52,754 bases of DNA from assembly GCA_022072245.1 (NCBI GenBank), contig JAJVIA010000018.1, positions 1 to 52,754 on the forward strand, given 5' to 3'. Source of the stretch: Anaerolineae bacterium (GTDB lineage Bacteria; Chloroflexota; Anaerolineae; UBA4142; SHND01). The notes beneath the pieces are model-generated. The model saw nothing but the letters and a program-made list of their open reading frames with translations, ran no database searches and had not been told where the DNA came from. Shown here piece by piece: positions 17,506 to 25,991 of the stretch. Each line of letters starts with the position of its first letter. Positions within the stretch are counted from its first letter, which is position 1. The position numbers were made by a program, and so were the translations under genes.

Positions 17506-17538
17506 GGGGCGTCGCACGGTGCGGCGCATTGCCGCCCC
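17506..17538. other. Hairpin, truA-rplM
   Basis: GGGGCG (17506-17511) pairs with CGCCCC (17533-17538), with an inner CGCA/TGCG stem. It lies in the leader immediately before rplM. Leader structures regulate rplM-rpsI in several bacteria, but no known L13-leader class could be assigned by eye. Confidence 0.4.
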
Positions 17539-17558
17539 TTGATGGAGATTCAGCACGC

Positions 17559-17993
17559 ATGAAAACGTTTCAAGCGAAACCGGCAGAGGTCAAACGCGAG
17601 TGGTATGTGGTGGATGCCGAAGGCAAAACGCTGGGCCGCCTCGCCACGCAAATCGCGCGCATCCTGACCGGTAAACACAAACGCATTTATACGCCGGGCG
17701 TGGACACGGGCGATTTTGTCATCGTGGTCAATGCCGCCAAGTTCGCGGTGACCGGCAACAAGATGGACGAAAAATTTTACACGCGGCACTCGCAGTATCC
17801 GGGCGGTTTCCGCAAAGTCTATTTGCGCGAGCAATTGGTCGTGCATCCCGAAATTGTGATTCAACGCGCGGTCTGGGGCATGCTCCCGCACAATCGGTTG
17901 GGTCGGCAGCAACTCAAAAAGTTGAAAATTTATACGCAAGCCACGCATCCGCACGCGGCGCAGCAGCCCAAAATTTTGGAGGTAAAGGCGTAA
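17559..17993 (+). CDS. rplM: 50S ribosomal protein L13
   Basis: L13 (uL13), 144 residues, is an early 50S assembly protein. [19 protein letters not shown] and the C-terminal [19 protein letters not shown] are diagnostic. The start [11 protein letters not shown] was preferred over an upstream in-frame ATG in non-conserved sequence. The stop overlaps the rpsI start by one base. Confidence 0.96.
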   Translation: MKTFQAKPAEVKREWYVVDAEGKTLGRLATQIARILTGKHKRIYTPGVDTGDFVIVVNAAKFAVTGNKMDEKFYTRHSQYPGGFRKVYLREQLVVHPEIVIQRAVWGMLPHNRLGRQQLKKLKIYTQATHPHAAQQPKILEVKA

Positions 17994-18391
17994 TGGCAGC
18001 AACAGGTAAATATTACGAAGGCATTGGCCGCCGCAAAAGCGCGACCGCGCGCGTACGCATTTATGCCGGTCAGGGCAGTTTTCTAGTGAACGAGCGCGCC
18101 GTCGAAGAATACTTTCCGCGCCCGTTATGGATGCAAATGATGCGCGAACCGCTGCGCGCGACGCAGAACGAGGGCCGCTTTACGATTTCCGCCAAAGTGA
18201 TTGGCGGCGGACCTTCGGGCCAGGCCGCGGCGGTGCAGCTCGGGCTTGCCCGCGCGCTCGTCGCCGCCGACGAAAATTTTAAAAAGCAGCTCCGCGCGAC
18301 CAATCTCTTGACGCGCGACCCGCGTGAAAAGGAACGCAAGAAACCCGGTTTGAAAAAGGCGCGCAAAGCCAAGCAATACACCAAGCGTTAA
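17993..18391 (+). CDS. rpsI: 30S ribosomal protein S9
   Basis: S9 (uS9), 132 residues; its basic C-terminal tail touches P-site tRNA. It shows GIGRRKSATARVRIYAGQG, GGGPSGQAAAVQLGLARAL and the terminal KKARKAKQYTKR. It is the last gene of the ribosomal run and is followed by a strong terminator hairpin. Confidence 0.97.
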   Translation: MAATGKYYEGIGRRKSATARVRIYAGQGSFLVNERAVEEYFPRPLWMQMMREPLRATQNEGRFTISAKVIGGGPSGQAAAVQLGLARALVAADENFKKQLRATNLLTRDPREKERKKPGLKKARKAKQYTKR

Positions 18392-18406
18392 AAGTTTTCT
18401 TTTTTT

Positions 18407-18439
18407 ATCGCGGCGCGCCGACGCGCCGCGATAATTTTT
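18407..18439 (+). terminator. Intrinsic terminator after rpsI
   Basis: ATCGCGGCGCG and CGCGCCGCGAT form a perfect 11-pair stem with the loop CCGA, followed by AATTTTT. A T-rich run also precedes it. It closes the ribosomal super-operon. The AAGGAGG ribosome-binding site of the LysM gene starts almost directly after it. Confidence 0.85.
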
Positions 18440-18453
18440 CAAGGAGGCAAAAT

Positions 18454-18993
18454 ATGGCCGAGCCAAAAGACCAAGAGAAAATCTATATTCCCAGCGCGAG
18501 CGAACAACGCGATGCCGTGAACGCCATGAACATGGCGGAACAACAGCTCAAGCGCGCGGAAAAAATGTACGCCGATGCGACGGATGCGACAATGCGCGCG
18601 GCGGGTTTGAAAGCCGTCCAAGTCGCGCATGAAGAAATCGAACGCGTCAAAGCGAAATATGGGCGCGTACTCGATTGGCAAAAAAGCCAAGCTGCCGCCG
18701 ACAAAAACCAAGTGGACGATAAATTGCAAGACGCGCTCGCCGCAATGGGCGGCGCGAAATCCACCACCGCCACCCATGAGGCAGCCGCAGGCGCCGCCGC
18801 CGCGCCGGCAGCCCCCGCGCCGGCGCAAGTGAAAAAGCACATTGTGCAAAAGGGCGAATCGCTTTCCTTGATTGCCAAACACTATTACGGCGATATTCAC
18901 AAATGGAAGCAGTTGTACGAAGCCAACAAAGCCGTCATTGGCGATAATCCCGACCGCATCCAAATTGGCCAAGAGTTGGTCATCCCGGATTGA
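18454..18993 (+). CDS. LysM-domain protein
   Basis: This 179-residue protein has an N-terminal charged helical region (about 1-90) with heptad-like spacing, an Ala/Pro-rich linker (about 95-130), and a C-terminal LysM domain (about 134-178: KHIVQKGESLSLIAKHYYG ... IQIGQELVIPD). LysM binds glycan polymers such as peptidoglycan. No signal peptide or membrane segment is seen, so it may be cytoplasmic, as in YgaU-type proteins. AAGGAGG precedes the ATG. It is isolated between two terminators, so it has its own promoter or depends on readthrough. Confidence 0.85.
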   Translation: MAEPKDQEKIYIPSASEQRDAVNAMNMAEQQLKRAEKMYADATDATMRAAGLKAVQVAHEEIERVKAKYGRVLDWQKSQAAADKNQVDDKLQDALAAMGGAKSTTATHEAAAGAAAAPAAPAPAQVKKHIVQKGESLSLIAKHYYGDIHKWKQLYEANKAVIGDNPDRIQIGQELVIPD

Positions 18994-19005
18994 ACGTAAA
19001 AAAAT

Positions 19006-19039
19006 ATGCGCCGACCTTTTTAGGTTCGGCGCATTTTTC
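19006..19039 (+). terminator. Intrinsic terminator after the LysM gene
   Basis: ATGCGCCGACC pairs with GGTTCGGCGCAT, with one bulged T, around a TTTTTA loop and followed by TTTT. The A-run before the stem makes it potentially bidirectional. It overlaps the stop codon of the convergent gene on the minus strand. Confidence 0.75.
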
Positions 19040-20232
19040 TATTCACGCTGGCGTAACGCTGGGTCATACAGGGCGAGGATATTTTCGATTGGCGTATCCG
19101 ATTGAATGTGATGCGAACTCGCCATCACATAGCCGCCGTGCGCGCCCAAAATCTGTACGCGGTCGCGCACTTCGGCGCGCACCTCGTCCGGCGTGCCGCG
19201 CGGCAGCGTTTTGATAATGTCAATGCCGCCGTGAAAACAGAGACGCGCGCCAAAATCGCGTTTCAAGCGCTCACATTCCATCCCCGGCGAATCGGGTTGA
19301 ATTGGGTTTAACAAATCAATGCCCATCTCGATCAATTCGGGAATGAGCGGCGCAATCGCGCCGTCGCAGTGATACATGACGCGTTTGTCGTATTTTTTTG
19401 CGACCGCGATAATTTTTTCGTGACACGGTTTTACCATCGCGCGCCACATTTGCGGCGAAATCATTAGTGAGCGCGCCGTCGCCACATCGTCATAAAAATA
19501 TACCATGTCCAATTGGTCGGCTGCGACCTTGAGCGCGCGCTCTAGATTTTCGACATGCACTTCGGTCAAGCGTTCCATGATATAGATCGGCAGTTCCGGC
19601 TGCGACGCGAGGTCCATCAAAAATTCTTGCATCCCGCGCAGCTGCCACGCCTGTTCAAAAATGGAACCGATGCGAAACCGCAGATATAATTTTCGTTCGG
19701 GGTCGAGCGCCTGAATCGCGCGCGGCAGCGGCGTCCAATCCCACCAATCGGGTTCCGCCCATTGAAACGCTTGCAAATCTTGAATGGACGCGGCGTCCTG
19801 AAGGGGCCACGAACCAAATTCCTCGTATGCGCCCGTCGGATTTTCGACAATGCGATAATGATGCCCCCAAATGTCCAGCGAATCGCCGTCGGCGAGCCAC
19901 TGCCGCCACATGCGATTGGGTGTCGAACGCGTGAGCGCGTCCCACCATTCGACGCGCGCGCCCGGACGCAAAATAGATTCGGGCGGATTGCAAAATTGGT
20001 CGTACGAGAGGAGGCGCATATCGCTCTCCAAGCGCGCGGCGATTTGCTCCCATACGGGGTCGAAAAATTCATTATCGGCGGGCTTGCGCCAAGCCAAGCC
20101 AAAATGTCGAGCCAGTTTATGCCACACTTCGGGCGTCATCAAAAGGTCCACCGGCACGCGGTCCGGTTCAATATGTTGCAGCGCGGCTTGAATGCGCGCG
20201 CGCGCGGTGAGGGAATGGGTTTGCATTTGCAT
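19039..20232 (-). CDS. Uroporphyrinogen decarboxylase-family protein
   Basis: This 397-residue protein matches the UroD/MtaA superfamily, TIM-barrel proteins that include haem-pathway decarboxylases and corrinoid-dependent methyltransferases. The C-terminal part has MYHCDGAIAPLIPELIEMG, LLNPIQPDSPGME and FHGGIDIIKTLPRGTPDEV, the pattern of the non-HemE branch. The RQAGRY motif of true HemE is absent. I therefore infer a methyltransferase-like or unknown role rather than haem synthesis. It stands alone, convergent with the LysM gene. Confidence 0.85.
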   Translation of the reverse strand: MQMQTHSLTARARIQAALQHIEPDRVPVDLLMTPEVWHKLARHFGLAWRKPADNEFFDPVWEQIAARLESDMRLLSYDQFCNPPESILRPGARVEWWDALTRSTPNRMWRQWLADGDSLDIWGHHYRIVENPTGAYEEFGSWPLQDAASIQDLQAFQWAEPDWWDWTPLPRAIQALDPERKLYLRFRIGSIFEQAWQLRGMQEFLMDLASQPELPIYIMERLTEVHVENLERALKVAADQLDMVYFYDDVATARSLMISPQMWRAMVKPCHEKIIAVAKKYDKRVMYHCDGAIAPLIPELIEMGIDLLNPIQPDSPGMECERLKRDFGARLCFHGGIDIIKTLPRGTPDEVRAEVRDRVQILGAHGGYVMASSHHIQSDTPIENILALYDPALRQRE

Positions 20233-20426
20233 TGCGTTCTATTTTACCAGCTCATGTTACGCGCTTGGTTCTAATCAAGCGTGAAATGAGCGCGGCATAG
20301 TAACGAATTCATTCGTCCGCGATGCGAATTTAGCGCGTCAAACAATCAAGACGCTGCGCTGCATCGCGCCTTATTACGGCTGCGTAACGTGAGACGCCAA
20401 TTTCAAGCGGCGCGTCGGAAAATTAC
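20233..20426. other. Divergent intergenic region
   Basis: This 194-base gap separates the leftward UroD-family gene and the rightward permease gene, so it must hold both promoters. I see a short palindrome (ACGAAT-TC-ATTCGT, 20303-20316) but no convincing -35/-10 pair, RNA gene or small ORF. Confidence 0.4.
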
Positions 20427-21146
20427 TTGGATACGCTTCATTATTACATTTTTGGCGTCGTGCTTCTCGCGGCGCTGACTCAAACGTTGAGCGGTTTTGG
20501 TTCGTCTCTTGTGGCGATGGCGCTCTTGCCGATTTGGCTCGAACTGCGCCAAGCCGTTCCGTTGGTCGCGCTCGTGAGTTTGACGCTGGAAATTATTTTG
20601 CTGATCTATTATCGCGACGCCATCAATTTGCGCGCGATGCGGCGCGTGATTTTCGGTTCGCTATTTGGGATTCCGCTCGGCATTTTATTTTTACGCAATG
20701 TGGACGCCGCAATCGTGCTGCGCTTGCTCGGCTTTATTTTGCTCGGTTATGCCGCGTACGCGCTGCTGCGCCTGCGCGTACCCAACTTGACGAAACCGCT
20801 GTGGGGCTGGGTCTTTGGTTTTGTCGCGGGGATTTTGGGCGGCGCGTACAATACCTCGGGCCCCCCGGTCGTGATTTATGGACAGAGCCAAAATTGGCCG
20901 CCCAATGCATTCAAAGCGAATCTGCAAAGTTTTTTTCTGGTCAACAGCGCGATTGTTTTGAGCGGTCACGGCTTGAGCGGCAACGTTACGGCGCAAACGC
21001 TGAATTATTTTTTGTTCGCGCTGCCCGCGGCGGCGCTCGGCGTTTTCGTCGGGCTGAAACTCAATCGTTACATTGACCCGCTGCGCTTTCGCCAAATCGT
21101 TCAACTGCTTTTAATGGTCTTGGGCGCGCGTTTGATTTTGGCTTGA
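20427..21146 (+). CDS. TauE/SafE-family membrane permease
   Basis: A 239-residue polytopic protein with about seven or eight hydrophobic segments. It has two repeated halves, each opening with a small-residue-rich helix: LTQTLSGFGSSLVAMALLPIW and WGWVFGFVAGILGGAYNTSGPPVV (both shortened here by ellipsis of flanks). The GGAYNTSGPPVV signature is that of the sulfite/organosulfonate exporter TauE/SafE (DUF81) family. The substrate cannot be told. It starts with TTG (MDTLHYYIFG). Confidence 0.82.
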   Translation: MDTLHYYIFGVVLLAALTQTLSGFGSSLVAMALLPIWLELRQAVPLVALVSLTLEIILLIYYRDAINLRAMRRVIFGSLFGIPLGILFLRNVDAAIVLRLLGFILLGYAAYALLRLRVPNLTKPLWGWVFGFVAGILGGAYNTSGPPVVIYGQSQNWPPNAFKANLQSFFLVNSAIVLSGHGLSGNVTAQTLNYFLFALPAAALGVFVGLKLNRYIDPLRFRQIVQLLLMVLGARLILA

Positions 21147-21155
21147 ACGCTTTGC

Positions 21156-21176
21156 GTAGGACAAATTTCCAATTTG
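21156..21176. repeat. Degenerate palindromic element
   Basis: GTAGGACAAATT-TCC-AATTTG lies in the 65-base gap between convergent genes. The same word (GGACAAATT ... AATTTGTCC, followed by TAC) recurs as a perfect palindrome at 37567-37587, so it is probably a dispersed genomic repeat, here with a damaged right end. Confidence 0.5.
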
Positions 21177-21211
21177 CGCTGCCCCCGCGCAAGTTGAGTG
21201 GGCGACCGTTT

Positions 21212-22666
21212 TTATTGCGGCGTCGTAAAACCTTCGACCAGATCCAAAACGAGCTCGTGCAAATCGCCGCGATTCGGCAATGTGCCAATCATGCCATACA
21301 GCGCGGCGGAACGTCCGCCGCCGCCGGCGCCGCCGCCGAGCGCGGTGGACGCGCGCTGCGTCAATTCGCTCACCCACGCGGCGGGCAAGACGCGCGCCGC
21401 GCGATTCGCCACATTCACCAAAACATTGTCCATCAATTTGCGCGCGGACATTTTTTTCGCGGCGTTCACGGCGTCTTGCAGCGCGTATAAAAATTGTTCC
21501 GCGCTCTGCGCGTGCGCGTAATTTACCGTGAGATGCAGACTCGGCGGAAATTGTTGGCGGTCGAGATGCCAACCGCGCGCGGTCAACTCGTCGCCCACTT
21601 GATAAATGTCGAGCGTATCGCTCGCCAGCGCCATGACGCTCATGTCGGGATTGCCCAAAATTTTTACGTCGTCAATTTGCGCGATGCCCGCGCGCAATAG
21701 TTCGACGGTTTTCATCACCACGTTGGCGATATGTAAATAGCCGTCCGCGCCCAGATAATTCAAGACCGCCCACGCCGCCGCAATCGCGCCGCCGGGCCGC
21801 GTACCCAACATGGTCGGCGACGCGTAAATTCCGCCGGGCCATTCGGTCGTCGCGTACATCATCGCGCGGCGCAGTGCGCGCGGGCGATACAAAATTACCG
21901 ACGCGCCTTTGGCGGCGTAACCGTACTTGTGCAAGTCCACCGAAAGCGATGTAACCCCCGGCACGGCGAAATCAAAATCGGGAATCGCATAGCCGAGTTG
22001 TCGCACGAACGGCAGCATCATGCCGCCCACGCACGCATCCACGTGCATCAAGATATTTTTTTCGCGCGCGATGCGCGCGAGTTCGCGCAGCGGATCCACG
22101 ACGCCGTGCGCGTATTGCGGCGCCGAGCCGACGAGCAGAATGGTGTTGGGCGTAAGCGCGGCGCGCGTCGCCTCCGGGTCTGCGCGGAAATCCGCCGTGA
22201 CGGGCGTTTTCACGAGTTTTACGTCAAAATAATGCGCCGCTTTGTCGAACGCGGGATGCGCGGTGACGGGCGCAATCATTTCGGGCGTCTTGATTTCGGG
22301 ATGCAATTTCCGAAAATAATCGCGCGCGGCTTTGACCGCGACCAAAATACTTTCGGTGCCGCCCGACGTCATGTTGCCCACAATCGCGCCGTCGCCGCCG
22401 AGCAGCGATGCGACCATCGCGACGACATCCGTTTCAAATTTTCGCAGACTCGGAAACGCGGTGGGATTCAAACCGTTCTCGGCGAAAAATAAATCGTACG
22501 CGCGCTGCGCGATTTCGCGCGTCTCAGCGCCCGCGTGAAACACGAGCGAAAAAACGCGCCCGTCGCGCCATTTGACATCGTGAGCGCGCAGCGTTTGCAT
22601 CGCGTCAAAAATGGATTCGCGCGTCGCGCCGCGCGCGGGAAAGGAACGCGGATGTATCGCGGACAC
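21212..22666 (-). CDS. PLP-dependent lyase/decarboxylase (sphingosine-phosphate-lyase-like)
   Basis: A 484-residue fold-type I, group II PLP enzyme. The PLP lysine is in SVDLHKYGYAAKGASVILY, about residue 250. GNMTSGGTESILVAVKAAR is the phosphate-binding and group II signature, and HVDACVGG holds the conserved Asp. The sequence around the lysine, together with WPGGIYASPTMLGTRPG, is closer to sphingosine-1-phosphate lyase and its bacterial relatives than to glutamate decarboxylase. The substrate is unknown. The thioesterase gene ends three bases upstream, so both are in one transcript. Confidence 0.85.
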   Translation of the reverse strand: MSAIHPRSFPARGATRESIFDAMQTLRAHDVKWRDGRVFSLVFHAGAETREIAQRAYDLFFAENGLNPTAFPSLRKFETDVVAMVASLLGGDGAIVGNMTSGGTESILVAVKAARDYFRKLHPEIKTPEMIAPVTAHPAFDKAAHYFDVKLVKTPVTADFRADPEATRAALTPNTILLVGSAPQYAHGVVDPLRELARIAREKNILMHVDACVGGMMLPFVRQLGYAIPDFDFAVPGVTSLSVDLHKYGYAAKGASVILYRPRALRRAMMYATTEWPGGIYASPTMLGTRPGGAIAAAWAVLNYLGADGYLHIANVVMKTVELLRAGIAQIDDVKILGNPDMSVMALASDTLDIYQVGDELTARGWHLDRQQFPPSLHLTVNYAHAQSAEQFLYALQDAVNAAKKMSARKLMDNVLVNVANRAARVLPAAWVSELTQRASTALGGGAGGGGRSAALYGMIGTLPNRGDLHELVLDLVEGFTTPQ

Positions 22667-22669
22667 GCT

Positions 22670-23179
22670 TTATCCTTTCAAGACCAGCTGCGTTTGCGTC
22701 ACCAACGCAATCGCTTTGCCGTTTTCGCCGACGATTTGCGTTTGCCAAACCGACGTCGTGCGTCCCAAATGAAGGGGCGTGGCGCTGCCCAAGACCAGCG
22801 CGTCGCGCGGCGCGGCGCCGAGAAAATTTGTTTTGGATTCAATGGTGACGGTGCGCGCGCCGTCCGGCAAATGGAGGACCGCGCCGAACGCGCCCAGCGT
22901 ATCGGCGAACGCCATGATGGCGCCGCCGTGCAAAATGCCGTCGAGCGTACACAATTCGGGCCGCACGCGCAGCGACGCGGTCACGCGTTCGGGCGAAACG
23001 TGTAAAAATTCCATGCCCAGCATTTCGGGGAAATGCCCTTTGATGCCGTCTTGCATTGCGTTGATGAGCTGGGCTTTTTTTCCGGTCGTCGCGCGCAAGC
23101 GTTGAACAAGTTTTTCGCTGTCTGTTTTTTTTCTTGTCATGGTCTGGTCATAATATGCCTTGGCGTCCGTATGCCGCAT
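22670..23179 (-). CDS. PaaI-type hotdog thioesterase
   Basis: The conserved HGGAIMAFADTLGAFGA segment is the active-site helix of PaaI/YbgC-like hotdog acyl-CoA thioesterases. ESKTNFLGAAPRD and the final strands follow. About 45 residues of charged N-terminal sequence come first. The start is uncertain: an ATG at 23140 (MTRKKTDSEKL) is as likely as this one. The gene lies directly upstream of the PLP lyase gene. Confidence 0.85.
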   Translation of the reverse strand: MRHTDAKAYYDQTMTRKKTDSEKLVQRLRATTGKKAQLINAMQDGIKGHFPEMLGMEFLHVSPERVTASLRVRPELCTLDGILHGGAIMAFADTLGAFGAVLHLPDGARTVTIESKTNFLGAAPRDALVLGSATPLHLGRTTSVWQTQIVGENGKAIALVTQTQLVLKG

Positions 23180-23250
23180 CTTTGGACGCGCGTGAAATAA
23201 TTCGAGCGATTGCGGTGAAACTAAATTTTAGCATGGAACCTTGGCCGCGT

Positions 23251-24072
23251 TTACGTCCACTCGCGCCCGCCCGTCACCGCGAACGCTTGACCCGTAATAA
23301 AATTCGCATTGTCCGAAGCAAGCCACGCGACCATGTGCGCCACGTCTTGCGGCTGCGCGAAACGTCCGAGCGGAATGCGCGCGATTTGTCCCACATACAC
23401 CTCGTCGTACGTCAAACCTTTTGCGTCCGCTTCCAATTGCACGCCCCACTGTTTGAGCGCAGTCTCTACGTCGCCCGGCAAAAGCGCGTTCACTGTAATA
23501 TTGAACATGGCGACTTCTTGCGCGAGCGAACGCGTGAGCGCGACGACCGCCGCTTTGCTTGCGGCGTACGCCGCCATGTTCGGTTTGGGACGTTCGGACG
23601 CGATGGACGCGATATTGATGACGCGTCCGCCGCGTTCGCCGTCCAGCATCAACGGCAGCGCGTATTTACAGCACAAAAAAGTTCCCGTCGCGTTCACGTC
23701 CAATGTCTTGCGCCACGCTTCATCGGGCATAAAGACGACGGGCCCCGGACTGATGGCGATGCCCGCGTTATTGACCAAAATGTCGAGGCGTCCAAATTCC
23801 GCGCGCACGCGTTCCACCATCGCTTGCACCGAATCCGCGTCCGTCACATCCGCGCGCAGCGCCAGCGCGCGCCCGCCGCAGGTTTCGATTTCGCGCGCGA
23901 CATTTTGCAATTCTTCCCACGCGGGATTGTTCACCGCCAACAGTTCGGTTTGCGTCGCGCAAATATCGCTTATGACAATGTGCGCGCCGCGCTGCGCCAA
24001 CGTCAACGCAATCGCCGCGCCAATCCCGCCGCGTCGTCCCGCGCCGGTGATGAGGGCAACTCGATTATTCAA
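23251..24072 (-). CDS. Short-chain dehydrogenase/reductase
   Basis: A classical SDR. The cofactor motif is TGAGRRGGIGAA, then NNAG, then the catalytic Ser and YAASK (Tyr-x3-Lys), and PGDVET after it. The C-terminus AFAVTGGREWT fits 3-oxoacyl-ACP-reductase-like members. I place the start at TTG (MNNRVALITGAG), with GAGG eight bases upstream. A GTG at 24111 would start translation inside a palindromic repeat. The substrate is unknown; neighbours suggest a carbonyl or keto-acid pathway. Confidence 0.9.
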   Translation of the reverse strand: MNNRVALITGAGRRGGIGAAIALTLAQRGAHIVISDICATQTELLAVNNPAWEELQNVAREIETCGGRALALRADVTDADSVQAMVERVRAEFGRLDILVNNAGIAISPGPVVFMPDEAWRKTLDVNATGTFLCCKYALPLMLDGERGGRVINIASIASERPKPNMAAYAASKAAVVALTRSLAQEVAMFNITVNALLPGDVETALKQWGVQLEADAKGLTYDEVYVGQIARIPLGRFAQPQDVAHMVAWLASDNANFITGQAFAVTGGREWT

Positions 24073-24105
24073 TGCCTTTACCTCGATTGTTTGGAAAAAA
24101 CCTTT

Positions 24106-24178
24106 GGACACAGATGAGCGCAGATTTCACAGATAAAAACGAATAAAAAAATCTGTGGCATCCGTGAAATCTGTGTCC
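24106..24178. repeat. REP-like imperfect inverted repeat
   Basis: GGACACAGAT (24106-24115) pairs with ATCTGTGTCC (24169-24178). The inner parts GATTTCACAGAT and ATCTGTGG...GTGAAATC also match. The element is 73 bases and sits between the SDR gene and the ThDP-enzyme gene. Similar CACAGATTTCAC words are common as dispersed repeats in bacterial genomes. Confidence 0.65.
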
Positions 24179-24197
24179 CAAAAATCTCTTGCCTTTT

Positions 24198-25907
24198 CTA
24201 GTTTTCCGCGCGATAGACGAGACCCGTGAACGTCAACATTCCCGGCGGCATCATGTTGGCGGTAATGTCTGCCGTCACTTGGATGAGCGCGGGTTTGTTG
24301 GACGCGACTGCGCGCTCCAGCGCGGGACGCAATTCGGCGAGCGTATTGACGAGTTCGCCGTGACAGCCGAACGCTTTCGCCACTTGGTCATAGCGCGTAT
24401 CGGGCGACAAATCGCACTCGATAAAATCGGGAATGTTGAAAAATGCTTGCGACGAACGTTCCATGCCCCAACCGTTATCGCACGAAACAATGACAATGAC
24501 GTTCAAATTGTAGCGGCGCGCGGTTTCCAATTCTTGAATGTTGAAACCCATCGCGCCGTCGCCCGAAATCAAATAGACGGGCCGTTCGGGCGCGGCAAGT
24601 TTGGCGCCGAGCGCGTACGGCAAGCCCGTGCCGAGATGTCCAAACTTGGTCGTGTACAAATAACTGTGCGGCGCAAGGATCGGATTGTAACTCGCCGTCC
24701 ACAAACTCGTGTTGCCGCCGTCCTGCACCGTAATCGCGTCGCGCGGGAAAAATTCGCGCACGGTTTTTACCAATGCGCCGGGGTTCACGCCCTCTGCGCC
24801 CGCTTCCATTTGCGACGACAACATGGCTTGCCAATCCTGCGAATACTCGCGATAGATTTTGAATCCGTCATGTTCCGCGCGGGACGGAGTGAGTTGTTTC
24901 ACTTGCGCGCATAATGCTTGCAGCGCAGGTTTGGCGTCCGCGAGAATGCCTACGTCAACGGGACGATTCAACCCAAGCGAAAGCGGGTCCAGGTCAATGT
25001 GAATAATTTTTTGCGCGCCGACCTCACCCCACGAATCGCCCTTGCCCCACGCGTCCAGTTCGCCGACGCGGCTGCCGACGACCAAAACGACATCCGCTTC
25101 CGAACGCGCGGCTTCGAGCGCGTTGCGATTGAGCGCGTGAAAATAACGCGGATGGTCTTCGGGAACGATGCCGCGCGCGGCGAGCGAGGTTGTCATTGGC
25201 GCGGCAAGATAATCCGCGAGCGCGACAAATTCATCCCACGCGCCCGCCCACGAAACGCCCGACCCCGCGTGCAAAAGCGGGCGTTTGGAATTTGCCAAAA
25301 GTTCTGCCGCGTGTTGAATCAACGCCGCATCGCCCGCGCCCGCTTTGCCCGCGCGATATTGCGACGGCGAAAAAATTTGCAGCGCCTCGTCGTCAATTTC
25401 GCCGCGCATGAGGTCTTCGGGAATTTCAAGATATACGGGGCCCGGTCGTCCGTTCATGGCGTGGCGAAACGCGTGTCGCACCAATTCGGGCAAACGATTC
25501 AAATCGCGCACGCCCGCGCTAAATTTGGTCACAGGTTTGAACAGTCCGACCAAATCCACATTTTGGAACGAGCCGCCGCGGTCGGGATAAATGATATTGC
25601 GCCGCCGCTGTCCGCTAATCGCAATCAACGGTACGCCTTCGGCATACGCGGTAATGACGCCCGAAATCATATTCGCCGCGCCGGGGCCGATTCCGCCCAA
25701 CACGACGGCGGGTTCGCCGCGCACGCGCGCGTACGCTTCCGCCATGTGAACCGCCGCCGCTTCGTGACGCGGATTGACGAACCGCATGCCATACGCGTCC
25801 AGTTTTTCCAAAAACGCGTTAAAGCTGCCGTCGAGAATTCCAAACAGCGTGGTGATATTTTCTTGCTGCAAACATTTGAGTAAAACTTCGCCGCCTTTGA
25901 TGTCCAT
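24198..25907 (-). CDS. Thiamine-diphosphate-dependent enzyme (acetolactate-synthase-like)
   Basis: A 569-residue enzyme with the three-domain layout of the AHAS/benzoylformate decarboxylase family. The catalytic Glu is in NPRHEAAAVHMAEAYARV, the central domain is NAD/FAD-fold-like, and the ThDP site is GDGAMGFNIQELETARR ... CDNGWGM. The usual N-N pair of the ThDP motif is replaced by C-D-N here. No regulatory ilvN-type gene is adjacent, so catabolic decarboxylation or ligation of 2-keto acids is more likely than branched-chain synthesis; this is inference. Confidence 0.87.
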   Translation of the reverse strand: MDIKGGEVLLKCLQQENITTLFGILDGSFNAFLEKLDAYGMRFVNPRHEAAAVHMAEAYARVRGEPAVVLGGIGPGAANMISGVITAYAEGVPLIAISGQRRRNIIYPDRGGSFQNVDLVGLFKPVTKFSAGVRDLNRLPELVRHAFRHAMNGRPGPVYLEIPEDLMRGEIDDEALQIFSPSQYRAGKAGAGDAALIQHAAELLANSKRPLLHAGSGVSWAGAWDEFVALADYLAAPMTTSLAARGIVPEDHPRYFHALNRNALEAARSEADVVLVVGSRVGELDAWGKGDSWGEVGAQKIIHIDLDPLSLGLNRPVDVGILADAKPALQALCAQVKQLTPSRAEHDGFKIYREYSQDWQAMLSSQMEAGAEGVNPGALVKTVREFFPRDAITVQDGGNTSLWTASYNPILAPHSYLYTTKFGHLGTGLPYALGAKLAAPERPVYLISGDGAMGFNIQELETARRYNLNVIVIVSCDNGWGMERSSQAFFNIPDFIECDLSPDTRYDQVAKAFGCHGELVNTLAELRPALERAVASNKPALIQVTADITANMMPPGMLTFTGLVYRAEN

Positions 25908-25920
25908 TTGTGTATTTGGA

Positions 25921-25991
25921 AAATAGGGAAACAGATTGCCGTCGAATTCTATGCGCTGGCGCTTGCCTGTTCTCTCTCTGTTCTCCTATTT
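25921..25991. repeat. Imperfect inverted repeat between ThDP enzyme and UMF1 genes
   Basis: AAATAGGGAAACAG (25921-25934) is matched by CTGTTCTCCTATTT (25978-25991), with a preceding copy CTGTTCTCTCT. It resembles the word-repeat hairpins of the ribosomal operon. Its end overlaps the stop codon of the transporter gene. Confidence 0.5.

Noticed and set aside
19039-20232. HemE (uroporphyrinogen decarboxylase proper)
   Set aside because: The N-terminal RQAGRY motif is absent and no haem genes are nearby.
21212-22666. Glutamate decarboxylase
   Set aside because: The sequence around the PLP lysine (DLHKYGYAAKGASV) and GGIYASPTMLGTRPG fit the sphingosine-phosphate-lyase branch better than GadB.
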